Positions 44,067-56,177 of a stretch of 64,000 bases of DNA are shown one piece after another. Position 1 is the stretch's first letter. Each line of letters opens with the position of its first letter. The position numbers and the translations under genes were made by a program. Source of the stretch: Flaveria trinervia. Lineage: Eukaryota; Streptophyta; Magnoliopsida; Asterales; Asteraceae. Location: contig CM046454.1 of NCBI GenBank assembly GCA_025506515.1, positions 63,062,114 through 63,126,113 of the forward strand, in the 5' to 3' direction. The notes below the pieces were generated by a model. The model searched no databases. It was not told the origin of the DNA and saw nothing but the letters and a program-made list of their open reading frames with translations.

Positions 44067-47000
44067 ATGGCAACCTTGCTCACAGAAATGATCCCAACTT
44101 TACCATGCAGCTACACAGACAACATAATCAAGTTGCTCTGTTATGCTCTGAGAAAGATCCTCATTTCTCAGAGGTTGCCGTTTCTTGTCTTTTCTCACTA
44201 CTTCACCTCCCTAACCATTGATCCTCCACTCTATGAGGATCAGTTGCTTGAATTCTGGAAGACCTGCCAAGAGGTCATTATGGACGGGGAGAAGGCACTG
44301 TCTGCCACAGTGCAAGGGGGAGAACAATCTTCATCACTCCGGCCATCATCAACGACATCTTCAGCTGGATGATGAAGAAGGTGAGGTGTTCTTCCAAAGG
44401 AAGCTGTAAATCATTCCTTTGAGCAGATGGGCTACGAAGGAGATTTCTCTGTAAAGACCTTCAGGAAAGGGAAGGTCTCATCCCAGTGGAAATACCTGCT
44501 CCACGTGGTATCCACAGCTTATCAAACAAGCATGGTGGATGGGACCAGATTCCTGAGGATCTCTCCTTTATAGTTCATGGAATGGTTCAGGGGGTCAAGT
44601 TCAGGTATTCACAATTTGTTTATACTAATTACTTGCAAACTTAGACTCCTTAGAGTATTACATGTTTCCTAGATATGTTCAACACATTCTCAACTGTGAA
44701 CTGGGCTCACAGTGAGGGAAACAAGTAATATTCTTAAATTGGGACAGATGAAGCCCGACATCTTTAAAATAATGAAGAAGCCCACTATAGGCTTCTCAGG
44801 GGTAGAAACAACCCTAGTCCTAAAAATGTTAGAGCTCATTGCTCAAGGTGACAACCTAGCGCACAAGCTAGTGTTGAACCCACACCTGTTGCTTTCCAAC
44901 CACCTACACACCCCAAATATACATCACCTACCAAAGAAAATACAAACGAACCCCTGTTCAGACTATTCAGTCTGAGGAGGCACCCATATACTCACTCATA
45001 CAGACAGGAAAGTGGATACTGGAGCTCCCATTTCTCCTGAGGAGCAACCACTCCCATTTTTCAAGAATCAGTGCTGAGGTTCCTCATGCTCACCTGATGA
45101 GCTCACTACCCAACAGCCTTAAGCCTTCACTCTGTCTCAACACTCAGTGAACAACCTTCAGGGGACAGCTACCATCCCCAGCCTTGGATCTCAACCAACC
45201 AATTCCCAACCTATCCTTCTATACTGATGAAGACTTAGGCTTCAGTGAGTACCATGAGTCTTTCTTCCCATCCCTACTCAAAGAGAGATGAGTACCTCTG
45301 ACTCTCCTCAGTCTATCCCACATCAGTCACCTATTACTGAGGTGGACACTTCTGAACTTGTTCAGGATGTCCATATGGAAGAGGCTCTCACTTTTGAAAG
45401 TGATTACATCATTAAGAATACCAACGAATCCTATTCATAGAGTGAGTGACCCATGGGATGAGGGTATAAATTCATTGTCTGAAAGTGGGAGTGAAAGGAG
45501 GCTGCTTTTCCTCCCCACCATGGCAACTCAGCTCCCTGTCATCTCAACTAAGGCTGCCAGTGAGCAGAGAAAACCAGCAGCCAAGAAACTCAAGCTGGTG
45601 GTGAGCGAGAGGACTTTGGTCCAATCATCTCATCCCCCACTGATTCTTCTGATGAAGATGAGGGGAATTTGAGACTAAAGGTGCAGAAATTGTCAAAAAC
45701 ATGCACCTATTTAGTCTCTAAGGTTAGTCACTTGGAATCTCAGGTGACTACCTTACAAAACCAGGTCAATGATCAGCACTTCAGATTTCATATCTGCAGA
45801 ACAACTAGCTGAGAGACCTTTAAGGACAACTCAACCAGGAACAAAAGAACCTGTGGAAGTAATTGACTTATCCTCTAGCTCACCTATGCAAGTGGGTGCT
45901 GCTACCAAAAAGGGGAGAAAGTTTTTACAACCACAAAACCTGGAGTTCTTCAAAGAGAATGGACATAGAGGACTCACCATCCTCACTTGCTGTTGTGCAT
46001 TCTCAGCAACTTCCTCAAGTTCACATTAATGTGGACTCTATAGACTCAATCATCAGGAGTCTTTTGAGGAAGTATACCAAGGGCTGTCTCATCTCCACCA
46101 CAAGGAACTGGCAACTACATCATAAGGTGGAGGTATGATGAGGATAGAAGAGCCCTTATACTTCACAGAGTTCAAGGCCAACAAGAAGCTTTTCAGTTCC
46201 AAAGCCTGACTTCTATGAAGACTGCATTTAGTCAACATGCCACTTGTCAATCCAAGCAATTCAAGACAAGCTGACAGTTGGCTCAAAGAATCCAAGAAGG
46301 ATCCTTGCAGAGTTTACTCTAAGAAGGAGACATAGGCAATAGGCAATGTCATCGGTCAACTGGATGTTGAGGTGGACCCTAAGATTAGTTTCATAGGGGA
46401 AACCTTGACTGAAGGCCCAGTGGCAGAACCTGAGACCCCTGTCTCATCATCAACAACTGCTGCAGAGGTCCAAACTCCATCTGAAACACCTGCTGGTGAA
46501 GGTGTTTGTCAGCCTCTCTCTGGCCAGAGCATGGAAGCTACACCAAGCAATGAAGCCAAGCCTCAATCCACCCTGAGTCACAAAGGTCTGTTGGTGACAA
46601 GGGAAAAGGAAAATGACTCCTGAGGAAATTGAGGAGGAAGAGAGAGAGAGGAAAGGAGGCTAAGGGGAGAAAGTTCTTCTGGGTCATCTACCTTCATGCA
46701 AGCTGCAATCAGGGCTGCCCCCAGACCAAATACTCAAGATGATGAGTTAAGGGCAGTCAGGATTACCTATTTACAAACCAGGAATTATGATATTGATGAA
46801 ATCATCTCTCTCCCCTTAGAAGAGTTAAATGAACTGGCTGACATGGAAGTGTCAAGAGAGATGAATAGAAAGAGGATGCAAGGTTACTTCTCCAATTCAA
46901 AGAGGAAAAGACAGAAAAGGTTTTACAAGCATGCTCCCACTCCTCTCCAGTTCAAGAAAGTCCTGCACAGGAAGATGTGGCTCCACAAGAACCTCAGGTA

Positions 47001-47400
47001 GATAAAAAGAAGATAGGATCAAGATGATCAACTACCTGAGTGCCACAGCTTCTATTAGGCAAAGCACTTCTTCCCCTGTCCTATGACTTCATTGAGTTCG
47101 AGTACCTAAAGCAACTTGAGCTTGAGCTAGTCAAAGAAAGAAAAACAACCAAAAGGAAGCTAAGGGAAGAAGCTGCAAAGTCAAGAGCCATCATTCAAAA
47201 GAATGCAAAGAAGTCTGCTGACAGACAAAGAATGATGAGCTTCTTGAAGCTATATGGATTCTTCGAAGGGGATTTGGCCCCATGTCTCTATCTACAATGG
47301 ATGAGCATATAAGGGTGATCAAGCAGAAGATAAAAGTGGAGAACTGATTGACTTGCACTCTCTTCCAAGTCAAGTCCACCTGAAGTGGAGGTCAAGTTTG
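44067..47400 (+). pseudogene. SIRE env-like third coding region, degenerate
   Basis: ATG at 44067 opens M-A-T-L-L-T-E-M-I-P (open to 44372). After shifts come M-G-Y-E-G-D-F-S-V-K-T-F-R-K-G-K-V (44425), Y-Y-M-F-P-R-Y-V-Q-H-I-L (44655) and I-M-K-K-P-T-I-G-F-S-G (44770), a set recurring in the post-pol region of SIRE-type elements. Then Ser/Pro/Thr-rich linkers (45500-46600) and a strongly charged helical, probably coiled-coil, segment (L-E-L-E-L-V-K-E-R-K-T-T, 47115; further K/R-rich to 47270). At least ten frame breaks and stops. The family product is of unknown function; env-like is only a label, and no clear signal peptide or membrane span is visible here. Confidence 0.7.
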
Positions 47401-47965
47401 AACAACCTGAGACACCTCAACCAGAACCTCCAGCTAAGCCTTAGCAAACTTCACTTCTGATCCAAGACAGGGTCAAACTCCCTCCCTTCTGAACCTGTGA
47501 GGGAGGAACACCCAACTGAGAAAGACACTGATGATCAACATGTGCTGCAGACCAGTCTTCTCAGTTAAAGACATCTAAGAGAAGAAGAAAATGGCTTCTA
47601 AACTAAAGACTAAGAAAGAAGCCAAAGTCATCTACCTCTACACCTCAGGCTGTCAGATCACCTGAGGAATGCATGATGAGGCACCCAATCAACTCCTATG
47701 CAAGTGGATCCTCTAACAACTAAGACACCCATCTTGTCCTGGACTTATTCTACCAATCCAAAAGATGGCATGTTATTAGAGATCAAGGTGTTGAGAATGT
47801 CTACTCCTGGCAAGACATAATCAACTTACCTCTGCATGATCTCTTTGAGATGAGAAGATACTATGAGAATCTGATGATCCTGACCATATATGAAGAAAGG
47901 AATGGTCTTGATTGTACTGAAGACTACCAACATCTGAAGATCTTCTAAGTGTTTTGTAGCATCAG
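47401..47965 (+). other. SIRE-like 3' untranslated region
   Basis: Non-coding or fully degenerate sequence between the env-like region and polypurine tract. It still shows scraps of charged coding sequence (47570-47640). Confidence 0.6.
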
Positions 47966-47978
47966 CCTAGGGGGAGTT
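47966..47978 (+). other. polypurine tract
   Basis: CCTAGGGGGAGTT immediately before the 3' LTR, the usual AGGGGGAG form of copia elements. Confidence 0.88.
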
Positions 47979-48770
47979 TGTAAGGATTCCTTAAGTCTGA
48001 TGCAACCCAAACATCCAAAGGTCTCAGCCACATGCACTAAGTACTGAAGTGAAGAATGCTTCGGATGTTTTACACAATGCATTAGAAAATACTCTAAGTG
48101 TAAAATCTTCCAAAGCCAAGACCAACATCTTCCGAAGCCAAAGATGAAGTCTTCCGAAGCCTCAGAGACCAAGTCTTCCGAAGCTTCAAGTTATGAAGAC
48201 AGATTTCTTCCGAAGACTTTTAGACATGCTTTTTCTGATGTACTTTTCTGTAAAGCTGGACACCTTTCCGTTGTACCTCTGCAAGTCACCACTTACATGA
48301 GTTAGTGAAAAGGTCCATGCTTTTGGTAACTGTACATTGAGGTCTTGAGTCTGTATACTTTCTACTTTATGTACTTTATCCTTTTTGTAATAGATAAGGA
48401 TGTGAGCTATGGCATGTCATAGTCACAAGTCAAAAGGCAATCTGCCTTTTGACTCTACAATTGATTTTGTTTGTGTGTCTAGTCAATTGTATCCAGCTGG
48501 CTTTCAAAGTATAGCCAGCTGTAGGATGTAGTATAAGTATCTCATGTTCTTGTATCTTTTATCTTATGCTTTGAAACACTTGTAATAGAACATGAGAAAG
48601 CAATATACTACATTCTTGAAAACCATACTCTCTTGTTCTGTCTCTTACTTTACTTGTGCTCTTTGTATCACTTTGGTTAACCCAGTTCACTGTTTGATTA
48701 AAGTTTAGTTAATCTCCTCTTTTTGTGTCGTTGTGTTGTAATTGTGTTAAAGCCCTTAAACGGTCCTGCA
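47979..48770 (+). repeat. SIRE-like 3' LTR
   Basis: 792 bp, a near copy of 36362-37152. Differences include single-base indels in short runs (CCCAAAA/CCCAAA, TTTAAGAC/TTTTAGAC, TAGCAGC/TAGCCAGC). It keeps the CTTCNGAAG cluster at 48058-48225. ATTAC follows. Confidence 0.95.
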
Positions 48771-48775
48771 ATTAC

Positions 48776-49254
48776 TTTTAATAGCTATTAAAAATCATTT
48801 AACAAATGAACAAGAGAATGAAGAGAGGAGGGGAAGGTTGGCAAGTGTAACGGGGCGGTATTTGTAGGTTTTCAGGGGATTTCTAATGTTAGCAATAGAG
48901 TTTTCCGAACCAGTGTTTTCTTTCTTTTGATTTCATGATTTGGTCAACAAAGGTTAAAGCTAGATCAATTGAGTTCGAATTAATCTATTTATTGACCATT
49001 TCGAATCAGGTTAACCAGTATCAAACTGGTTCGAGAATGACCGTTTGGAAACCGGTATCAGCTAGCCGTTAGGATCAAAACCAAACCAATTCCTATCAAA
49101 CTGGTTTTTATGATTTGGGTAAAGGTCGGCACCTGGATTTATGGCCCTGTTTTTTTCATTTTTTGTGCAACTTTAGTTACTAATATGAGTGGACCCAAGT
49201 TGGGTATTTATCCCCACAAAGTTAAGACCAACCATTGGGCTTTATGCTTAGTAG
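48776..49254. other. unassigned stretch right of SIRE element
   Basis: Continuation of the sequence into which the copia element inserted. It contains repeated AAACTGGT/AACCGGT fragments (49010-49110). No gene seen. Confidence 0.4.
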
Positions 49255-49470
49255 TAAAGATGCACAAACCAGGTTTTGGGTCGGATCCGGAATCGGGTTC
49301 AAACTAGTTCGGTCCAGGCAGGTTTTTTTATACCTGGGTATCGATGAACCCGGATACGAACCCGGGTCGGGTTCGAGGGGACTAATACCCTACCCGGCCT
49401 ACCCGGTTAGGGTCGGGTCTGGTCCGGGTCGGGTACAAAAACCGGGTACAACTGGGGTTTTTTTCATTTT
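49255..49470. repeat. GGGTCGG-rich tract, probable hAT subterminal repeats
   Basis: Many GGGTCGG, CCGGGT and ACCCGG motifs on both strands between 49276 and 49458, bordering an ATT microsatellite (49478-49550) and then the end of the transposase. Clustered short repeats near the ends are usual in hAT transposons, where they bind transposase. The exact terminal inverted repeat is not identifiable. Confidence 0.5.
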
Positions 49471-49694
49471 TTTTAATTATTATTACTATTATTATTATTA
49501 TTAATATTGTTATTATTATTATTATTGTTATTATTATTATTATTATTATAACAACATTAAAAAAATATCTATAACTCATTAATTTATTATTTATTTATTA
49601 AAACAAATAAAAAATACATTAACAAATCAATAAAAGTAATATAAAACTTTTATTTAACTAATCGTCTATTTTCTTCGAGGGGTTTCATAAAATG

Positions 49695-50968
49695 CTAATT
49701 TTTCGTCGGATATACAGAAGATACTCCTTCTTTTACCTCTTCATCGTGTACTTTAGATTCGATTGCAATTTCGTCTTCAAGATTTGTTTTGTCTTGCATA
49801 TGATCCATCGCGTCTAAGTGGTCCTTTAAACAAATGCACATCTCCACCGCTTTCGGAGTTAATTTTGTTCTCCGTAATTATACTACGCTGCCACTAAGAG
49901 AAAACGCAGACTCCGAAGCTACCGTAGAAGCTTGGACGCTTAGTAAATCACGGGCTATAGCAAAAAGAATTGGAAATTGGGTTTACTTTCCTTACCACCA
50001 AGCCAAAATATCAAATATATGATAATCTTGAGTACTCATAGTTGAAATAAATTCGTCGTACTATATATACCAAGTTCGCTTATTGGGGCGTTACCCCTTT
50101 GTCATGAAGGTTAAAGCTACACAAGTAAAAACCAGTGGTAACTCAAAAAAATAATTTTTAAACTTGTCTTTTATTGGTTTATCATTTCTTTAAACATATT
50201 ATTTTTATTTTGAAAATTTTTAAAATTCAAAGTCATGAAATATAATTCTTGAAGCACCGAATAACTAGTGGGATAAGAAACTCCCGATAATTTTGTAGTT
50301 GAGTTTTTAAACACGTCAAGAATTCGAATAAATGTTCAATATTTTTCAAACCCAAATCCGGAAACGGTCGGCTTCGTAATTATCCAAAAGACTATTATGA
50401 AAAGCTTTTAAAGTGCATTTTTGTTTTAAAGCACAATCAAACATATAACAAGTCGAATTCCACCTAGTAGGTACATCCCAATTAGGCCTTAAAAATATAG
50501 ATTTTGTATCTTTACAAAGTTGTTTATAATCTTGATATCTTTTTCTACTTTTTTAAAAACATCGTTTAACATAAATTGAAAATCTTTTATAAAGTTATAA
50601 ACAAATGGTACAGATAGATCATCTTGAACTACTAAATTAATAATATGTGCAACACAACGAGTATGAGAAAAATCACCGTTTGCAATCGGAAGATATTTTA
50701 ATTTTAATTTTTCAACCGCGGTTGTGTTGTTGGAAGCGTTATCAAATGCCATTGAAAATATTTTATTTTGTAAAATAAAAGTAATTATTACATTATCCAA
50801 AAAGTAAAATAAAAACTCTCCGGTGTGTGGATACGGAAATAGATCAAATGCAATTATACATTTCATCATTTGTCATGAACTGGGATCTACCCAATGAGAG
50901 ATGATGCAAAGGTATGATTCGGGCAAACCGTGTGGCGCCAACCAAACGTCACTAGTTAAGTTAGGGTT
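49695..50968 (-). pseudogene. hAT transposase, C-terminal half
   Basis: On the minus strand: N-L-T-S-D-V-W-L-A-P (50965), C-I-I-S-H-W-V-D-P, then open from 50869 to 50489 with M-M-K-C-I-I-A-F-D-L-F-P-Y-P-H-T-G, A-F-D-N-A-S-N-N-T-T-A-V-E-K-L and H-I-I-N-L-V-V-Q-D. Beyond a shift: P-N-W-D-V-P-T-R-W-N-S-T-C-Y-M-F-D-C-A-L-K. The dimerisation domain follows after several stops: I-L-A-W-W, F-P-I-L, A-R-D-L-L-S-V-Q-A-S-T-V-A-S-E-S-A-F-S (near 49900), C-L-K-D-H-L-D-A. Stop TAG at 49697-49695. These are BED-type/RICESLEEPER-like hAT hallmarks. The N-terminal half with the zinc finger is absent; the Athila-like LTR begins at 50969. Non-functional. Confidence 0.9.
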
Positions 50969-51939
50969 TGTAAGAAACAATACTTCAAGATCTAAGCTTT
51001 TGATTAAAGTGACAACAAAGTAGCAATCTTTTAAGACTCGTTCATTCACAATGTTGCTAATTCACTTATATCACGTTGCCTAATTTTCTTAATGTGTTCA
51101 CGATGCAAGGAAACCGAAAAACTAATAATCAAGCAAACAAATTTATTTATAAGTAACTTGTTTAAGTCAATCAAAACATAATGTTGCATTCAATAGATCA
51201 ATGTTTAATACAAAAACCTAATCAATCATTCCAATCGTCTCACTTTACAAGAATCGTACTCCCAAAAGCAATCAAGAGAACCTAGCCACACAACATCTTC
51301 GTTCAATCTTCAATCTTGACTTGGAGAATATTTCTGAATGATTTGGGGAGCCTTAGAACACCAATAATCACCTAAAGGTTGTCACTTTTCGTCTCCAAGA
51401 AGTTCTCGATCGAATTAGGATTGATTTGGAATAAATAAACTTGAAAACTATAAAATTTGGAGAGCTGGTTGGGGGACCGGCGTATCATACGCCTATATTG
51501 GGGGTATAATACGCCCAACTTTTTGAAAATTTTGTCAAATACGCACATAAATACGATGTATCATACGTCGGGCCCCTGTAAAAATTTGATTCTCACATGT
51601 AATTGTTCACAAGCTTTCTGTTGACTAGTCGTGGGCCCCGTAACTCTTTTCCTAGCCCAAGTTATGCTCGTTTTAAGTTACCATGGTCTTGAACTTCGGT
51701 TTTTGCATATCTTCACTTCTCGGCTCCGATTTCCATCCCGCTTCTTCCATACTATTTCTGTTTCACCAAACTTAGTTCCGGTTTTCGCATTTTGCTTCTT
51801 TTCATCTAAAATAAGCTTCTATTAGCTCCAATCACCTATAATCCATAACACAAACAACTTGAACTTGTTCCACCATAATCCTGATGTAAATTCAAACATT
51901 TAGATTAATTAAACACCAAATTATTGACACATGATCACA
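50969..51939 (-). repeat. probable Athila-like 3' LTR
   Basis: From TGTAAGAAACAATAC to CATGATCACA (971 bp). The left edge coincides with the break in the hAT transposase and the right edge abuts a minus-strand polypurine tract AAGTGTGGGGA. It contains palindromic GGCGTATCATACGCC (51479-51493) and related ACGTATGATACATCG. No second LTR is in the window, so boundaries are inferred. The open frame 51631-51825 is not a gene. Confidence 0.55.
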
Positions 51940-53654
51940 TCCCCACACTTAACTTTTGTTTGTTCTCAAACAAACTTACTTGCATACTTCTCCCTAGTTA
52001 ACCACACATGCCACATTATCACTACCTTAAACAAGTAAGATCCCAAGACATGCTTAGTTTTTATTTTCATGATGTAATATTCACAAGCTAATCATTCAAC
52101 TATTTGCATTTGAATATTTGGTTTGCATATACTCACCTTTTGTTTAAACATTCATTCTTTTGCATTCCTCCTCACAATAAACACCCCTCTCGGTTTATTT
52201 TTGGGGACTAGTGATGATATACTAGTGTTTATCGACTCTCAACCCCAAATGCACATACTAATCATAAGCTCGTTATTAATCAAATCACCATCATTGACAC
52301 AATAAATACAAAAATCAAGAGGTCTTTCTTGGGTGGTAATGTTAGGCTTGGGTTAAGGTGGGATTGGAAGGAATTTTAGGGTGGCTAAAGGAGAATGATA
52401 TCCACTTTAATCATAATAGACGTCTTATTTGTCAATGTAACTCTTCTATTTGCAGTACTTGTAACAAATTCTCATACTATTTTGTTGCTGCATATTTTGG
52501 TCATTTTGACCTCATATTTAGCTTTTTGTGTTTTTTTTCCTCTTTTTTTTGTTTCGTTTTGGTAAAGCAAATAACTTTACTATTATTGATCAACTATTGA
52601 CGTGACTCTTCTAGCTTGTGGATTGGATTCACCTCCTAAGTTTCTAAAAAAAGGCTTAAGGCTTGTAGGTTTATTGTTTTGGTTTGAAACGACAAGTTGG
52701 GGCTCAACATGGTGTCTATAAGGAGATTTTGTTGGTATTGGATTGAAAAAAAGGGTTTAAACAAATGGTTCAATTGTAATGCCTCTATCATATTTATGCA
52801 CATATGGTCTATGATCTTGATATGTATCCATTACACGAGTTCTAACTCAGGTGCACACCGTGAATTTCCTCTTTAAGAAAAGAAATAAAGTAACTCATAG
52901 TATACTAAGAGTTTCTGAATTAGGCTCAACTCTCACGGAAATGGTGGAAAGAGGTAATAAAATGTGAAGTATGTATGTTATCTACAATCGGTTTGTTACA
53001 CCACCTAGGACTTTTACCTACTTTTATGAAGATTCATAATTAGGGTGCATTACTCAATTTTCAAAACAAACATGTCAAAGGATCCATAAGTGCACAAACT
53101 ATTAATAATTAGCCTGTATGCAAATTTTGAGTTCCATGTACACTTAAGTTTACTTAAGAAGTTATTTTCCTTTTTTTCAAAAAGGTTCAAAATTTTTAAA
53201 ATTTTGTTTCAATTGAATTCTTCCAATGCTTCCCCTTATCCACACACTTAAGATACATTGTCCCCAATGTATAGTTTTAAAACATTAATAAATATGCTAA
53301 TGATTAATAAGCAAGATAAGAAAGGAGTACATAGACCTGATCATTAGTGAGAGCTTTTACTAAGAGACTTGCGCCTCCCCATACTTGAGAGCTTGCATCT
53401 TGTGTATTATTGAACTAGCTAAAAAGTACAAAACAAAGGACACAAAAACTAATAAAAAAAGTAAAACTCACTTTCGTAGAAATCACGATTGCATTTAGTG
53501 CAACACGCCTTTAACCCCTCAGTAGACCTGAGTGGATGAGTTATAGTCTCGTGAGGGTTTCTAGTGAACACACCCATAAAATTCTCGGGTTGCCTCCCGC
53601 AAGAGCTAAGTTTTAGGTCTTAACCCAGACCTTACCTGTGACCACTTATGGTGG
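51940..53654 (-). other. Athila-like 3' region, non-coding
   Basis: On the minus strand it includes CGGGAGGCAACCCGAG (about 53605-53590) and ends in GAACAAACAAAAGTTAAGTG before the LTR, both typical of Athila-type 3' regions. RT, RNase H and integrase are not recognisable, so pol has been deleted between about 53650 and here. Small frames at 52123-52600 have no support. Confidence 0.5.
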
Positions 53655-54279
53655 TCATATTGAGTGCTTCTCTTCAAATTTATTTTCATATAAATGCTTC
53701 CCTTGGCTTGATAGTGTCTCTTGTTCACTCAAACTTTGGCCAAACATTGCTTTTTTAATCCTTGAATTCTTATGATTAGGTGGTTTACCCATCTTAACCT
53801 TTCGTCTCGGATTTTCATTCCTTGGTGGCTCCACCTTCACATTCTCCTCCTTTTCCACATTATCAAGCTCAAACCTATAAGGATCAAAACCATTCTTCTT
53901 GGTGATATCCTTGCTTACATGTGAAATGTAAGGAGGAGCACACTCATTAGTAGCATCTAATATAGAACAATCATTGTTAACTACATATGTAATTGATTTT
54001 GAAAACACATTAAAGAACAACTTATGGTTTTTGAATGTCATGTCGATAATTCCATCTCGGAAATGATTTGAGTTTTGGCTATTACCAAGAATGGTCGACC
54101 TAAAATTACCTTTGGTTGCTTATTTGTCCTTATCGATGCGTAGTCAAGAACCATAAAGTCTACAGGGTAGTAGAACTCTGCTAGCTTGATTATCACATCC
54201 TTAACCATCCCCCAATTTTGTTTACATGTCGAATAAGCAAGTACCATTGTTTTGTTACTTTCATGTAATGGACCAAAGT
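53655..54279 (-). pseudogene. Athila-like protease C-terminal part and linker
   Basis: Minus-strand frame 54247-54038 reads W-G-M-V-K-D-V-I-I-K, F-Y-Y-P-V-D-F-M-V-L-D and V-I-L-G-R-P-F-L-V-I-A-K-T: the second half of a gypsy aspartic protease, with the I-L-G-R-P-F-L motif of Athila-type elements. A one-base shift leads into 54041-53655, a charged linker (M-T-F-K-N-H-K, F-D-P-Y-R-F-E-L-D-N-V) normally found between protease and RT. The active-site half lies at 56178-56524, separated by the solo LTR 54285-56172. The enzyme would process the Gag-Pol polyprotein. Broken by insertion and frameshift. Confidence 0.85.
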
Positions 54280-54284
54280 CATCT

Positions 54285-56172
54285 TGTAAGGCCCCGTTCC
54301 CGGGACGCTTACAGCTGGGTTCTCATCACACATAAAACATATAATTACATTAGTATTTAATAAATCGCAGCGGAAAACTAAAACAAACTTTCATTTCCAT
54401 GTAAATGCTTTTGCAAACTAATACAACATTCATTACAAAAATAGTTTGTTCGCATTACAATGCAAAAACATTAGCCAAAAGAATGCCATCCCAAAAGAGC
54501 TGAGTAGTCGCCCGTGTCATCCTCAGCAATCATTACCTGCCAACTGGAAACATATCAAGTCAGCGTTGCTGAGTGAGTTCTAGTTTTATAAATAAAACAT
54601 ACTTCACTTTCAGATAAAACCGTTCGTTACTTTTACATGATCACACATCATACATACACATAGATAATATCATTATTATCTTCTTCATTCGTTCATTCTT
54701 CTTTCATTACCTTACTTGCGCATCGGACATCATCCCAAACCAATACCATGTGCTACAACACCCCGGTTAGTCGTAGCTACCGGGCCGAAGTCAACGAATG
54801 ACAGCTAAACGTATGCCAGGTACTAGGAATAACCATCAGTCTTAGCTACTTGGCCGAAGTCAACGAATGACAGCTAAACGTATGCCACAGTACTAGGGGT
54901 GAGCGGTAGAGGTTCTACATTTAGGGTCATCACCAAGAAGGACCCCGTATCCGATGTGTGCAAGACGTTTCATTCGTTCATTAGTACATGCTTCATTCAA
55001 CAGGTTCCTCTTTCTTTATCTTTCGCTTTACGTTACATAATACTTCGTTCATTCATCATAACAAGTAAAGCCACAGGAAAGATTATACATCACACTAAGG
55101 AACATTAACATGCATCAACATCATATCATACAGGGCAACGTCCTACATACATAACATACAACATCATCACCCTCATCATGCCCAACATGCTTTCTAAAAC
55201 CCCGATCGTCAACTTAAAAACTCCTATGGGAACCTTTACATCAAAACTTACATCTGCACTTTCCCCCGAAAGTCAGAAGTCATCTACACCTTCCTTGGGT
55301 TCAACAGCCCTATTCGGGCGTATGGACACCCTTCAGTCGCATGGCCTCCATACACTGAACATCATGCGAATGAACTAATACGGATGAACACCTGTGTGCG
55401 AATGAACATCCAGTCGGGCGAATGGACAATGCAGATGTACACCTATGCGACTGGACCTTCAGTCGTGCGAATGAACCCTCAATCGCATGACCCCCATGCG
55501 ACTGGCCCTCCAGTCGTGCGAATGAACCCCAATCGTGCGAATGGACCCCAATCGCACCCTAATCGGCCGTATGGCCTCCATTCGGCCTCCAGTCGGTCGC
55601 CTAGCCCTAACTGATGCAGAATGCAGTTCAACCCGACTGCAGCCGAGGGTTTTCGGCCTCCAAACTCATCTAAACCCATTTTAAGCCTAAATCGACCATC
55701 CTAAACCTTAGTGATGCATACCATAACATTAATCAAGCACAACCAAGCAAGAAATCAAGCCCCAAACGGGTCCTACGCACACATACACGCATACATACGG
55801 GTTTTCACCCAAAAACACGAAAAAGGGTTTTCAGATGTATTCCAGCCCCAAAATCGTTTGAAAACATGTAAAAGAGGGGTCCTAGAACTCACCTAAACGA
55901 GCACAATGACAAGAGCTTCGATTCGGCTTGCTTCACGACGATTTTGGCGACCCGAACCACACTTTTTCCTCTTTTTCTTTCTTTCTCTTCTCTCTCTATC
56001 TTCTCTTGGTAAGCTGAAATGTGAGTGTGGGGAGAGTGGGCAGCCCTCTCCCTACATATATCACCACATTTCCCAACTTTTCTTCGTTTGGGGGTTTGGT
56101 CCCTCGACTTTTGGACTTTATTTTCTTTTCTTTCGCAACCGGCTTCAAAATAATAAATATTCGGGTGTTACA
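54285..56172 (-). mobile_element. solo LTR, TGTAACACCCG family, minus strand
   Basis: 1888 bp, TGTAAGGCCCCGTTCCCGGG to TATTCGGGTGTTACA. Perfect 5-bp target duplication CATCT at 54280-54284 and 56173-56177. No internal region, hence solo. It interrupts the Athila-like protease. It contains the GCG(A/C)(A/C)TG minisatellite (55320-55610) and a duplicated ACAGCTAAACGTATGCCA block (54770-54895). Open frames inside (54899-55108, 55384-55614, 55906-56214 and others) follow repeats and are not genes. Confidence 0.95.
55320..55610. repeat. minisatellite, GCGAATGRAC / GCGACTGGCC units
   Basis: Irregular 15-30-bp units such as GTGCGAATGAACCC, ATGCGACTGGCC and TCGTGCGAATGGACCC. It lies about 560-850 bp from the LTR's 5' end, the same slot as the arrays at 1540 and 18142. 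Confidence 0.85.
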
Positions 56173-56177
56173 CATCT

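Larger units (their letters stand above)
36362..48770 (+). mobile_element. SIRE/Maximus-like Ty1/copia element, full length
   Basis: 12,409 bp with LTRs 36362-37152 and 47979-48770, perfect target duplication ATTAC (36357-36361 and 48771-48775), primer site and polypurine tract. Internal order is Gag with coiled coil and zinc knuckles, protease, integrase, RT, RNase H, then about 4.5 kb with an env-like coding region. That order and length fit the SIRE/Maximus lineage. The LTRs differ by a couple of percent, mostly single-base indels, so insertion is fairly recent, yet every gene is broken. Confidence 0.95.
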
